Source of the DNA: Nymphaea colorata | Lineage: Eukaryota > Streptophyta > Magnoliopsida > Nymphaeales > Nymphaeaceae | Length of the DNA: 60,000 bases | Direction of reading: 5' to 3' | Assembly: GCF_008831285.2 (NCBI RefSeq) | Contig: NC_045138.2 | Span: forward strand, 5,797,205 to 5,857,204 | Part shown: one piece after another, positions 10,768 to 23,830 of the stretch | Numbering within the stretch: the first letter of the stretch is position 1 | How the letters are laid out: each line of letters begins with the position of its first letter | The notes under the pieces: model-generated | Told to the model about the DNA's origin: nothing | Databases searched by the model: none | What the model saw: only the letters and a program-made list of their open reading frames with translations | Position numbers and translations under genes: made by a program

Positions 10768-11235
10768 TGTTGGGATTTCTCCCCATAGCGCATATACAAA
10801 ACCAAACGTATATACCCTAAACAGGATCATGCTCATGCTAAATCATTGAAATAAACGAAACCTTAAACTGAAGCAGAAGCGTACCTGAATCCATCTGATC
10901 TGGTGCACAGGAAGATCGCAGCAGGGTCTTCCAGGGTACGTGCGGTACGCGTGAAGTCTCTCTCAGATGGGGAAGAGAAAACCCTAGAAACCAAAAGCAA
11001 CTGTTCGCACGACCCCAGGGACCACTACCATTATATAATGAGGACAATTACGGATTCAACCCATCAAAGAGTCCGTAATTGCGTACTGGTATCTATACAT
11101 TTCAAAATTACCCCATACCATCTAAAATGACGTAATATCCCAAAATGCAATCACTTAAGCGGATATTTACGTTAAGACAGCCATAATGTCTGAAATTCCT
11201 CATAGACATATGCCGGCCCACCAAATGATCTTACA
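10768..11235 (-). repeat. 5' LTR of copia element 1 (468 bp)
   Basis: Direct repeat of 4178-4617. Begins TGTTGGGATTTCTCCCC and ends GATCTTACA on the plus strand. AAAAG at 11236-11240 repeats 4173-4177, which fixes both ends. Confidence 0.93.
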
Positions 11236-11240
11236 AAAAG

Positions 11241-11320
11241 ATATGGGACACCTGATTTTAAATGGATGGTATAGATTTGATGCCCTTGAATGTATGCTCA
11301 AAGTGACAGTCAGCATTCAG

Positions 11321-11324
<4 letters not shown>
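11241..11324. mobile_element. Right arm of the MITE split by element 1
   Basis: Reverse complement matches the left arm at 3784-3868 (GAATGCTGACTG, CATCAAATC, CCATCC landmarks in the same order). It ends directly at a (TA)n tract. Confidence 0.55.

Positions 11325-11412
<88 letters not shown>
11325..11412. repeat. Compound (TA)n(GA)n microsatellite
   Basis: TA repeated about 29 times (11325-11382), followed without a break by about 15 GA units. The same TA-then-GA order recurs at 17531-17580, 30837-30932, 37310-37418 and 38577-38620. Confidence 0.95.
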
Positions 11413-11417
<5 letters not shown>

Positions 11418-13340
11418 TTCTCATACACAACCTTGGCTTTCTACAAGGTCTATTCCTGTAGTTTAATTTCAAGGGTGGAGCTAGGATTTTTTTCATCGAA
11501 TCCAATAAGTGGCATGACTCAATAAAATTTGGAACATTTTTTTGCAGAAGCAATTACATTCATCAAAATTTTTATAGGCACCAAATTAGAATTTCGGCTG
11601 AACAATTTTAAGAGTTTTTTTTTTAAAAAGAAAAAAACTTGGGGAGTCTTGGTGGCTGCTAGCACACCCGACTCCTCTCCTAAGAGCCTTTTCTGCAATA
11701 GTAGCACCTTAAAAAATTGGGGCAGATTAATTGAATATTTAACACCGTGTTTTATGAATCAGTCTCAAATTTCTTTGTCCCACCTATAAAATAATAGCTA
11801 ATAGCAGCTTGTTACCAGCTTTAAAAGCACATAGTTTGTTTATGAGAACTTTGACGTACTATTACAAATATCTTAGGGCAAATGCTTCAAACAATATGTT
11901 ACTGTTCTCAATACCAAACGACCCCTAAAACTCATTGCGAGTCCAACACCAGCTTTTGGTTCATCGAATGCATGCGGCATGCGCTTCATACATTTTATCA
12001 AGATTATCCTAAAAAATGAGGTATATTCTGTCATCTAAATCTTGGGATTTCACCGCAAGAATGTGTTCGTTTTCAGTGGATATAAAACCTCAGAGACGCA
12101 TCTGTAGTATCGAATTCTGGTCGTCGACTTGAAGTCCGAAACCGTAGCCATGTATTTGAGAACATTTCCAACAGCTACGAGTAGGTCTACACATCAATAT
12201 CATCGCGAATTTCATCTCATAAAAGAGAAAATAGAAAGGACAGCCAGATACCAAGATAGCCCTACTATGCATCGGTCAGACATGATTTCTTGAACCACAT
12301 ATTATGGCTTTATGCAGTCAATATCGTACCATAAAGATATGATACAAAAAGTGTATATTGAAATATGCCAAAGATCATAATTCATTTAAACATAAAAAAG
12401 GATCTTACAGGAATTTGAAAAATACAAAGTTCCCTTTATTCAGACCACAGCACATGGATGCCACTGAATTGTCTATCATAAAGGTGGTGAATATTATTAT
12501 TGTCATGACAATCAAAGGCTGCAGCAGTTCCTTGATCTTGTTTCTTTTTTGTTTGTGCTTAGAATTCTTTCACTTTGAGCCGCAGATGCTTAGCAATTGG
12601 ACTTGAGAACCAATGGCAGTATCTTTTTTTATTTAAAGCACAGTTTTTGAATAAAAGGGATTTTGATCTTCTGAAAAGACACGAATCTTTGGAATAGGTT
12701 GGAGAGATATTGTCAAAAAGGATATATATGTATGACCAATTTCGCAACTAGCGGATGGCAAAGGGCCTTGGCGAAGCCTGATTTTAATTAATGGCTGATT
12801 TCTTAATAAATTGAAGGAAAAAAAAAGAAAAAAAGAGTCAGAAAAAAATAAAATTGTTATATCAGAAGAAGGTTTATTTGTTGAGTATCCTATAATACAG
12901 TGACTTAACATGTATGGGAGAATTTGAATTTATGTTTATGATGTTTATCATTTTCAAATATAAAATAAAATAGCTTTCTTAATATTAAAATATCAATTAA
13001 TTTTTTCGAAAACACTGTAAAAAAACTTCTGTCCTTACAACTTTTGTCTTCAAAACAAACATTCAAACTCGTGCCTTGTCCTTGCAACACACATGCAATA
13101 GATTGGAGTTTAGAAATTCAGTAATTAATTGATGAAAAAAAGGTGCTGCGGTTCAACAACTTTGAAGTTATCATGTGAACATATATATCATCCTAAAATT
13201 TTCAAAATGGAATATTAAAAAAGAAAAAAGAATTTTCAAGAAAGATGGACCTATTGTGCTTGTGATTTGAGTCAAAATTGAAACTCAATAGCATCAAACT
13301 CAAGATCTATAAGATTTGGTCAATTAGTACTTTAACAAGG
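11413..13340. other. Intergenic with repeat remnants
   Basis: No coding region supported. 11470-11485 (CAAGGGTGGAGCTAGG) looks like one end of the GTGGAGCCAG-terminated repeat family best seen at 44706-44880. 11889-11930 ends in ACCAAACGACCCC, an end of the MITE type seen at 1424-1580. Confidence 0.5.
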
Positions 13341-13551
13341 TATATATATATATATATATATAATGATGACTCTGACTATCCGGAGTTCGTCCATCTGAAA
13401 CAAATGGATGGTTAAGAGAAAAAAAAAGAAAAAAAAGTGTGAACTACACTAGATGATGAAAATGCTAGACACCTATCTATCATGTTTGATTGGGCTGCCC
13501 TGTTTAGATGGCCAAGTCACTCTGAAAAGCCAAAGTCACCATTTAATTTTC

Positions 13552-13591
<40 letters not shown>
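13341..13591. mobile_element. MITE between two TA microsatellites
   Basis: The unit 13363-13551 lies between (TA)n at 13341-13362 and (AT)n(CA)n at 13552-13591. Its left end (AATGATGACTCTGACTATCC) and the reverse complement of its right end (AAATGGTGACTTTGGCTTTT) are imperfect inverted repeats of about 45 bp. The right end also resembles the end of the split MITE at 3784, so the two belong to one family. No protein is encoded. Confidence 0.55.
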
Positions 13592-16500
13592 TAAAATTAG
13601 GCTCTACGTTAAACATATTATTAGCAAAACAGCTTAAGCTGAAAACTGGAGAACAATTTCCTACTCTTCAGAGCTATAAATTTCAAAGAAAATTATTACT
13701 TGAAAAAGAGCTAGAAATTGTAGACTTTATATAAAGTTTGTAGAGGAGAATTTGAACCATGAGAAACCTTTTATTGGAAAGGACATGATGCTTTTCAAAT
13801 TTTCTCCTACAACACTCCCAAAAACCACAACTTTTGCACCTTATAGAGGTCAAAAATTGCTACAAAATAGTGGTGCCACGTTGAAGTATTATTTTCACAC
13901 TTAAAAAGTCAGATTGCAAGAGGACTTCAAAGGGCATCACCTTGCATGCCATGAACAGTAAAAGTACAACACTTGATGACCCATTTTGCAAATGCATCCA
14001 CAAAAAGATTCCCCTTCTAGGGTTTTGAGGTCGCTGTCAAGAGAGTTCAAACACGTTAAAATACATTTGATGCTGAACCCAAAGAAGTTGTCGTAGAGAC
14101 AAGTGTCGGCTGTCAGGCAAGTAGTCGTGGTTCGATATGGCGGGATGGACATTGGCAGGGGCATAGATAGGTGGGGACTCTGCACGGAGCTCATTCTCTA
14201 AAAGTTTAAATTAGTGGTTGAACTTGGGTGGACGTGGGTTCAGTTATGTACGAGAGCCCCACCAAACCTAGGTGCCTCGTGGCCAATTGGAAATTTGTTA
14301 ACCATATACTTAGTGCCCCATAGAAAAAAAAAATTCTGGCTCCAGCCCTGGATCTTGGTTACTTTTTAGTAAGTTGTTATGGTTTGAATTCAGTAGGAAC
14401 CTCTCCTTGCTTGGGATCTATGATGAGAGAAAAATTGTAAAGGGCATTTAAAACATATAATCTGTTAGAAATGTGGCTCTTTTTGAGTGAGCAAGAGGCT
14501 AACAACCCACTGCCCATGAAAGAGAACGGAGGCTCCCCACAATTCCCACTTGCCCCTAGGGTCCTAGACTACTTTGATGTTTTGTATAGGTCCAATATAT
14601 GTCAACTAGCATAACACTTTCACATATAAATCATGAGCATAAGGAGTAGAACTACTGTTGAACTCACAAAAATCAAACTGAGGACGTGCTGCTTAATGTT
14701 AGAAATGTGTTGCTTAAAGTTATGCTGGCTGGTATGGGGTTTGAAATTAAATTTAAGAAAAATTTATTGTTTTATTAAATATTTAAAAAATAGAAAAAGT
14801 GGAAAATAGATCAGCATGGGCCGATGCATATCTGCTAGCCAGCGAACTGATACTGCACCAATACCGATATTCATGTTCAACACTGGTTCTTAGTGCAAGA
14901 TTTATCTGAGTTTTTTCCCCAATATATTAACAGTCAAGCAATTACTTTTGTAGATCATCTTTGTTTACTTAGTTCTTTAGGTACCAAGTGGCTGCATTAT
15001 AGAGTTATATTGGTTTTTAAACAGCCACAGAACGTTATAGCGTTGGCTTAACCAGTCAAAAGTTGCTGGGAGATAGGCTCGGACCTTTGTTGCTAAAAAA
15101 ACATCTATCCATAATAAAAAAAATATTTATATATTAGAATTAGCGACAGTTTATAGTGCAGCAACAGTTTAAATTTTTTCCGGTCCGGCAACTATCGAGC
15201 ATCTACAACAATGAATTATACTCTTTTGCAGAAGGTTCTATCATTTCCCACTTGACTGATAGAGTATCATAAAGATCATGCTAATATTGTATGCCAAAAC
15301 TTTTTATTTAGTAAAAAGAAAAGGTCTTGGGAGAAGCACAAGCCAAATTTTTTGCACTGTGCCTAGGCTTTTAGTAGGTCAACTTATTCCAGGGCCTCCC
15401 ATTCAGGCCTCTTGTCAAGGCACCCATCAGAAGAGAACAATCAGAAGACTATATATAAAAAGAGCAAGTATTAGGTCAGTTCTCTTCTCAACCTTGATTC
15501 ACAAAGACTTCTAGAGCATCCCATCTCTAGAATCCACCAAAGAACCTTTTGAAGCTGAACTCATGGATACCAAGAGCCATTAGAAAGGCAATTGCCAACT
15601 CTCTCTCCCTCTCTCCCTTGCTCACACACACACACACACACTCTCTCTCTATATAAGAAAGAGGAAAAATGTAACCTTAGTAGTAGGGAGACTTTGTAGG
15701 TATCTTTGTTGCTTTATTGCTCAACAATGAAAAGAATAATGCCTTTAGTGTTATACAACCAAAAGAAGGGCTTCAGGCCAAGGAATCAATGAGTGGATCT
15801 AGGGATAACTGGCCTTCAGAATAGAAAGGAAAGATTCTCCACAGGACAAGAAGAAACTAAATGGATGGTAGAGCAACAAAGTTGGCCCTAAGTACACCAC
15901 CTCCTTTGAATGTGGTAGTCCATGAAAAAATAATGGATACAATACTGAGACCAGACATAGATACCATCCACTCAATATGCTAAATTGATATTGTATGGTA
16001 GCAAATGGGCACCTCAGGATGTGGGAATTTTGATGCCACCTCTTTTGCATGAGGCCAGAATTGCATCTGGAAATATAGATACCACAATGTGCAGTGTATG
16101 AACATATACCAACCAGTGAATATATGCTGATAGTCAAAAAGTAGAAAAATATTAATTGCATTTCTACCAAAGGTGGTTTTTGAAATTGAATTGAACAAGC
16201 TGTTGGGTTGTGGAATTGGCTGACACAGAGATTCAGCCGAATAGGCTGTGAATCATAAAAGACATTTTACAAGTTTTTACTATTTTGTCAATGATGCTCA
16301 AGGGGGTTGATCGAACGGGATTGAATAGGGGCTGGCAGGCACCTATTCTCTACTTTGATTCCTGAGGGCTAACTGTTTGTGCTAAAAATAAGGGACCATC
16401 GACATGTAAGTTGAAGTGTGGTAGGGGCAGAATCTCGAGGCACCGATGCAGGCCTTCATTGGGTGAGGGCTTTGACCTTTTTCAGGTGCTGGGTCAAACC

Positions 16501-17527
16501 CCCCTCACCCGAAAGTACTATTTTGTCAATGATAACTACGAAGAAAAATTAAACTCAAAAAGCATCTCGAGGGAAGAAATATCCTTGAAATATGAAAGTG
16601 ACTACACATAAATAATTCTAAATGAGAAATTAAAGTGTGAATGCCAACAGATGCCAATCTTTGATGATGCTTGCTCATAGATGATAGGGAACTCAAATTC
16701 ATTATATAGACTTCTCTAGGTCAGCCTGCGGAATTTTTTCAAATGGATGCTCAGAAATTTCGTGTGGCTGATGAAAGAAAGAACAGTGATCGGGCTTTGA
16801 AAATCTCATGAAATCGGATTTTGTTTGACAATTATGTCACATGAGGTTCAGTGATCAGGAAACCACTCATGTGACATAATTGCCAAAGCTTTTAATTTTA
16901 TATGGATGTGACAATTATGTCAAACAGGGTAAACTTTTCTACAAACAACTATATGGATGTGATCTCCACATACGTGAGATGATTCAACATAAACTAAGGG
17001 CACCTTATACTGTATTTACTAAGCTAAAAGAGTTTAGATTGTGCATCCAAAATGCTTAAGAAAGCAAAATTATGCATAATTAGAACATATTTCCATATTA
17101 ATTTTATTTTTCAAAAACCAAGGCTAAGGCATTTAGCTAGTCTTTACTGCACTCAAATGTACATGATAGAATCTACAAACACCGTCACACACAAACACAC
17201 ACAAAAACTTGTGTATGTGTGTGTATCTGTATTTAAAATGGAGAAATGACCCAGAAAATTAAAAACCAGACAACTGATCTTTGTCTTCCTTTTTGCTAAA
17301 TTCTCAACGCTTCATTTAATGATGAGAGACCTGTCTGGATTAGTATCGAGTTATTACAATCTAATTTTCTAGGCAGACCTATGCAGCACATGCAAACACA
17401 AAAAACCTAGATAATGACTTTATCAAATATGATAATATATATGGCAAATTGGCTTATCTCTTTCTTAATTGAATATTTCATAATGAGCAATCCATTATAA
17501 GAAGCTTAAATTCAAATGTGAACACTA

Positions 17528-17530
<3 letters not shown>
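13592..17530. other. Intergenic with degenerate repeats
   Basis: No gene recognised. 14330-14355 (TTCTGGCTCCAGCCCTGG) is an end of the GGAGCCAG-terminated family. 16350-16530 shares blocks with 27350-27440. A short hairpin lies at 16827-16884. 15610-15655 holds short (CA)n and (CT)n runs. Scattered open frames do not resemble proteins. Confidence 0.5.
16827..16884. repeat. 19-bp inverted repeat (hairpin) plus third partial copy
   Basis: GACAATTATGTCACATGAG (16827-16845) is followed after a 20-nt loop by its near-perfect reverse complement (16866-16884). A further GTGACAATTATGTCAAA lies at 16908-16924. Function unknown. It could be the ends of a very short foldback element. Confidence 0.75.

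Positions 17531-17580
<50 letters not shown>
17531..17580. repeat. Compound (TA)n(GA)n microsatellite
   Basis: About 14 TA units, then 11 GA units, directly beside the MITE that follows. Confidence 0.95.
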
Positions 17581-17581
<1 letters not shown>

Positions 17582-17596
17582 GAGAAAACAGGACAG

Positions 17597-17930
17597 TTAG
17601 CTACTAGTTAGAATCTCGTATACCAAACTTGATGGGAATAACCTAAGCCGTTGATTCAAGGAGATCGGATGTTGGATATTCACTTTCAAATATAAAAGAG
17701 CAAACTACTTACTTTAAGAATCAGAAATACCCTCCAAAGGGTGAGAAAGAGAGAAAAAAGAGAGAAACAAATGACTTTCCCTAAACAAAGTTCCTTTCTT
17801 TTATCGAGGGGTATTTTGAACTCTTGAAAAAATATTTGTCATTTAATCTCTACCATATGATTTTATTGGAATTAATGACCTAAATGACTGTCATCAAAGT
17901 TTGGTATACGAAGGTCTAGTAGCATATATC
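17597..17930. mobile_element. MITE of about 330 bp with imperfect inverted ends
   Basis: Left end GCTACTAGTTAGAATCTCG, then TATACCAAACTTGATG. The right end in reverse complement reads GCTACTAGACCTTCG, then TATACCAAACTTTGATG. Thus the arms match over about 40 bp. The interior is AT-rich and non-coding. Superfamily is not assigned because no clear target duplication was found. Confidence 0.6.
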
Positions 17931-20900
17931 TATATGTGTATAAGATATGATGGTCTTAGTAAAAAAGATGGTGATGGAGAGGGTCTCATAGATCAAGGAA
18001 GCTTTCTTATTCTATCTATTTGACCAGGCGATTGAGAGAAAGTGTATATAAAAAGTTTCAGTCTGCATTGAATGAATCAGCCTCCCTAACTTGGGGTAGG
18101 CATTGTTTGTCCTTCAGGCGATTAAAAATGCCTAAAGCAGCAAAAAGTAACTATAACAAGCTAACTAAGACAGGCCAAACCAAGCCAAATCCAACTTTAG
18201 TTTGAAAAATCAAGCCAAATTCTCCAAAGTCATCTTCCTTAACGTTTTTAATGCGATCACAACTTCCTAAAATAGGAACAATGAATCAAACTAGTCGGCT
18301 CATTAAAAGAAGAACCAAATAGAGCTAAGTTCAAACTAGGGGGAAGTTTTTTATCACAACCAACCTCTGGTTGTGCTTTTTCTAATGTACGCTGCTTGTA
18401 CATATATTCATTTCTGACTGTAGACTTTACTCTAAAGTCTTATACGCATGAGCACTATTATGATGATTCAAACATTAATTAGCCGGTGAGAAGGAGTAAA
18501 CTCATCGCTCATGTGGGGGGCAGAAGCCCCCTTCATTCCCTTTACTACCCAGGGTCTAGAGCTATGTCGGGACCAGGCGAACTACTGAATAAAATCTTGA
18601 AAGATTTGAAAAAATACTATCTCTTTGAAAGGCTCTATACATCTGCCGTTTCTCAACGCATTTCTTTAGACAAAGGTTCCATTTTTTTGCGAATGGTAAA
18701 CCTTTCTCAGAACATAGAGTGTGAATCAATCTAGTAACCATTATTCAATTCGCCGACAAGGCCAATGGGATATATGGTCCCTCCATGAGAACTGAACACC
18801 GTTCAGCTTTGTTTCGTTGATTGAGATAGAGAAGGTGATAGCTTCCAGATCTTATGGAAATTATGAGTCCCAAGAGCTAATCCAGGTTTGATTTTCTCTC
18901 TATTTATGCATGTAGTTTACCTTAATCTAACTTGTAATCACACTTAAATAAATTAACTGTTTAGACGCGGAGAAAGACTTGTTGATGATCATGAGACTCA
19001 ACAGTCAAGGTCATGAAATTAATGCAGTTTTTTTTCGCGGATGATTACGTCTAGAGATGATCAACAGGAAAGTCATATACCAAAGTCAGATTTAGCATAT
19101 GAAAATGTCAATAGATTAATAGCGTGAAGCATGTTTCACTCGTAGCTTTTTGCTTAGAATATTAGATTTTTTGCGGCTCATTAGTTATAAGGCCACCTTT
19201 GTGACGGGGAAAAGCGAAAAAGTACAGGATAAGATATGAATGAATGTTTATCTTACTCTCAATCTCCACTAAAAACTTCTTCGTTCAATTAATTTATTAT
19301 CATTATATATTAAAACCATGTGTGGATAAAAGAGATTAGTGGGACACATTGGAGCTTGGATTAATTAATAGTCCTTTGTAAGCAACTATAGTACATTTTT
19401 AGGTATATCACTAATAACGTACACTTATAATTTGGGGTTAATGAACACATGCTTTTAAAACATGTTATTAAAGCAAAAAAGAGCATGTTAGCTTGCTTTA
19501 AACGAGTCGTGAACATGTTAAACACAGATTAACCTAATCAAGCCTAATCAAACTATAAACAAACAAGTAAGTGCTCTCAAACTTCGATCTAATTTGTTAG
19601 AAACAACTGAAAATGTGGCAAAAGAGATTTACATTACTTTTGTAACAGTTAAAATGTGTTAAATGAGAAACAATTTTCACCCCTAATGAGTCATTACTGT
19701 TAGGTTTTCACTTTTTGAGACGCATAGACTTGAAGACATTGACCTTACATAATTTTAAGTAGGGACTTGAGCAAGTAAATTGCATTTTATCATAGACCAC
19801 CATACTCAATTACTGATGCTTGTATTCCATAATTCAGAAATTAGAACCAGTGTCACAGATATTGAGATATCTTTAAAAATATCTTGATATTAATTAGAAC
19901 AATCAGGAAAATGAAAAAAAGTGAAAAAAATCATGATGTTTTGAAAAAAAAGGAAAATATATTTTTTGAGTTTTTTGCGTTATTTTCATGTTTTTTCATT
20001 TTTCTCCATTTTAATGTCAATATCATGTACTCATATCTGAACTTAAACTAAATTATTTTTCATCATTGTTATCATCATTAAAACTTTCTTTTTATCACTT
20101 TTAACTAGTTTTATTTATCTTTTTTTTATTTAATTTCTGATTTGTTTTAATTTTTACATAGGTTTTTGAAAAATTTTCATTTTTTAAAGTTGTGCAAGTT
20201 TTTAGTGAATTTTTCCTGAGAAAAACAACTTTATCAGAAAATATCTATGAAAAATCTTGCTGTTAAAAACTCAAAAACAGTATTGGTGATGATGATTAAA
20301 GCTAATAAAATCTGCCATTAATCTAAAAAATAAGAAAAAACAATGAAAGATGTCAACTTCTATGCAAACTTAATATATAGCCTTTTTATTGGACCAAACC
20401 CAACCTCAAAGACCAAACACTACCAGTCAAGCAAGTATGATAGGCACATGGCAGACTTTGAAGGCCACCAGAAGCCTAAAATTCCAAAACAAAGGTTTCA
20501 TAATTCCTCACTTTGAATGCTCCAAAGAACTTGAACCTTTAACCAAAATAGTTTTCCTGTTCTCAGTTTTAACTACCAAACTCCAAGAAGTTCAACATCT
20601 GTTAGCTTGCAACGCCCTTCAACTTCTTCTCATTTTGTTACTTTTCGAAGTCCCCAATAAAGAAAGTCTGAAAGAGCCCTTTCTCCACAGTCTGAAAGTT
20701 CCTATTGACATCATAAGGTTGAACATCTGGAACAATGACAACCAGCAGAACTCCCAGCAAGCAAAGCATAAGATTGATGTCTCCATCAAAATCAAATTAT
20801 GGTTATCACACTAAATGAAGTGCATGGGAACTAACCTTTTCATCACAAGATGAAGCTTCATGGTAGTTTCCAATCACAATAAGGATCCATGGCCCACTTG

Positions 20901-21622
20901 AAAGAAGTTTATAGAACAGTGTCTTTCTTCAAACAGGAGGGCTGCCTGGTAAGCCCAAGTCAACCCACTTCCCCAACTTTAATGGTGATCTTAGGTCTTG
21001 TATGCTCTTTTCTATCATATGACTCATACTGAACATGAAAGCAGTGTGGAATCAAATCTTCAAAAGAGAGGAAAGCTATCTCATCTTGTGTTGACAAGTG
21101 GGGTAGAGAGAGAGAGAGAGAGAGAGTAATCCAACCAAATTAACTGAAATTTATGGTAATTTGCTTATTTTTTTGGCAAAAATAGCAATATAGTTGTGGT
21201 CATATACACTTGTGTTCTGGTTTATCTTTCATATATATATTGGTTCCCATGGAAGTTTGAAAATCAACAGCCAAGAGATTCCATGAATAGTTTAGATAAA
21301 GGTCTTCTTTCAATAAAATTCACAGAGCAAGTTCCTATTCTTAACAAATTGACCATAACGAACTGACTATCTCAGGTTTGCAAAGAAAAGTTAAAAAGTT
21401 TTACAAATATCAGTTCATAAATATGTTTTATTGGCATATTTGTGATCTCCGACTCTCTCTACCAAATGATGGATAGTGCATGCGATCAGAATGGATGGTG
21501 TGTAGCAACCACGTCCACACTTAATTTGAGTTTTAGAAGGTGTTATCTTGATGGTATCGATTAATGTTAATCTTGGAATTATAGGTGCTATTGTGGAGGT
21601 CAAGTAGATCACTTCTTGTTCA
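17931..21622. other. Intergenic, no gene recognised
   Basis: AT-rich. An open frame at 20389-20814 (141 codons, plus strand) is the longest but has no recognisable domain and no matching upstream signal. The 18480-18735 frame is also unrecognised. 19840-20290 shares a style of AT-rich degenerate repeat (GATATCTTGATATT, then runs of T) with 42640-43060. 21107-21127 is a short (GA)n. Confidence 0.45.
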
Positions 21623-22893
<1,271 letters not shown>

Positions 22894-23038
22894 ACTGTTT
22901 GGCAATGGAAACAATTTATTATTGTTCTATGAATATGTCCCAAAAGAATGAAATGCACTTGATAACATTGTTTTATAGCATTCTATGAATCTCTCTCAAT
23001 ATAAAACGATAACAAATTGTTACTGTTGCCAAACGACC
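22894..23038. mobile_element. MITE of about 145 bp, GTTTGGCAA inverted ends
   Basis: The left end, GGACTGTTTGGCAATGG with AACAATTTATTATTG, is matched by the right end in reverse complement, GGTCGTTTGGCAACAG with AACAATTTGTTATCG, over about 40 bp. Short and non-coding. Same terminal type as 1424-1580. Target duplication not clear. Confidence 0.65.
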
Positions 23039-23764
23039 TCTTTCTGTTCTTATTTGGTCTTATCTTACCCTATCATATTGAATTATTAACTTGAATTAAC
23101 AGAAATATTCAGGCATGCAATCAATCTACGGAAATGAACTTCATGTGCTCTCTACATATACAAGTAGATCTCTATGGTCTTAGAAGTAGATATCAATTGC
23201 ATATCAGATATTTTTGTTTATGTTAATTCCCTATCTAAGCCGTTCTTGTGACAAAGGCACATCACATCATCACCCCACATTGTGGAGCCTTATCCCAACT
23301 GCAGAAGGTCAGCTTTGTGAGGCTTAATTCCCCTTCTTTTTTGATTTAAAGCTGTGATTCAGGTACTTTAGAAATCTTTTAGGCCACTGTTTTTTATGAT
23401 AAGATCATGGAAAATCTATAATCTTTGGAGTCTTGCAAGGGAATTTAGCATCCAATGAACTGCCATTACAGTAGGCTCTGGAAACCAGCGGTGCTGCAAA
23501 CAACTGGTAATTGCACACATGTTACTTCATAATGGAATGGTTCTCAATCTTGAATTGGCTTCACATTTGTGAACATGTGTGTTTTTGTGGAGAGATTGAT
23601 ATAGGTAAGCGACAGACCTAAGCTCATCAATGATTATCTTGGCCTTTATTTATTTATTTATTCTATTGTTAAAGGGATAATGGAAGAGATAGATGAGATC
23701 ATTCATGATGCCATGTATCTAGCTTTTAAGGGTGACACCTATTTGTGTGTGTGTGTTTCTCTCT

Positions 23765-23830
<66 letters not shown>

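Larger units (their letters stand above)
4178..11235 (-). mobile_element. Copia element 1: LTR retrotransposon, internally rearranged
   Basis: A 7,058-bp element with direct LTRs (4178-4617 and 10768-11235), both TG...CA, flanked by the 5-bp duplication AAAAG (4173-4177 and 11236-11240). Read on the minus strand the order is 5' LTR, primer site, leader, gag remnant, protease, integrase, reverse transcriptase, RNase H, polypurine tract, 3' LTR. Integrase lies before reverse transcriptase, which identifies Ty1/copia. Most of gag and the integrase catalytic core are missing, and the leader contains a large palindrome made of pol sequence. The element cannot be autonomous. By eye the LTRs differ by about nine substitutions, all transitions, plus a length difference of 28 bp, so insertion was fairly recent. 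Confidence 0.93.

Noticed and set aside
18470-18735. Possible organelle-derived insert
   Set aside because: Composition differs slightly from the surroundings, but I recognise no plastid or mitochondrial gene in it.
20389-20814. 141-codon plus-strand frame
   Set aside because: No recognisable domain, ordinary base composition, no splice or promoter context.
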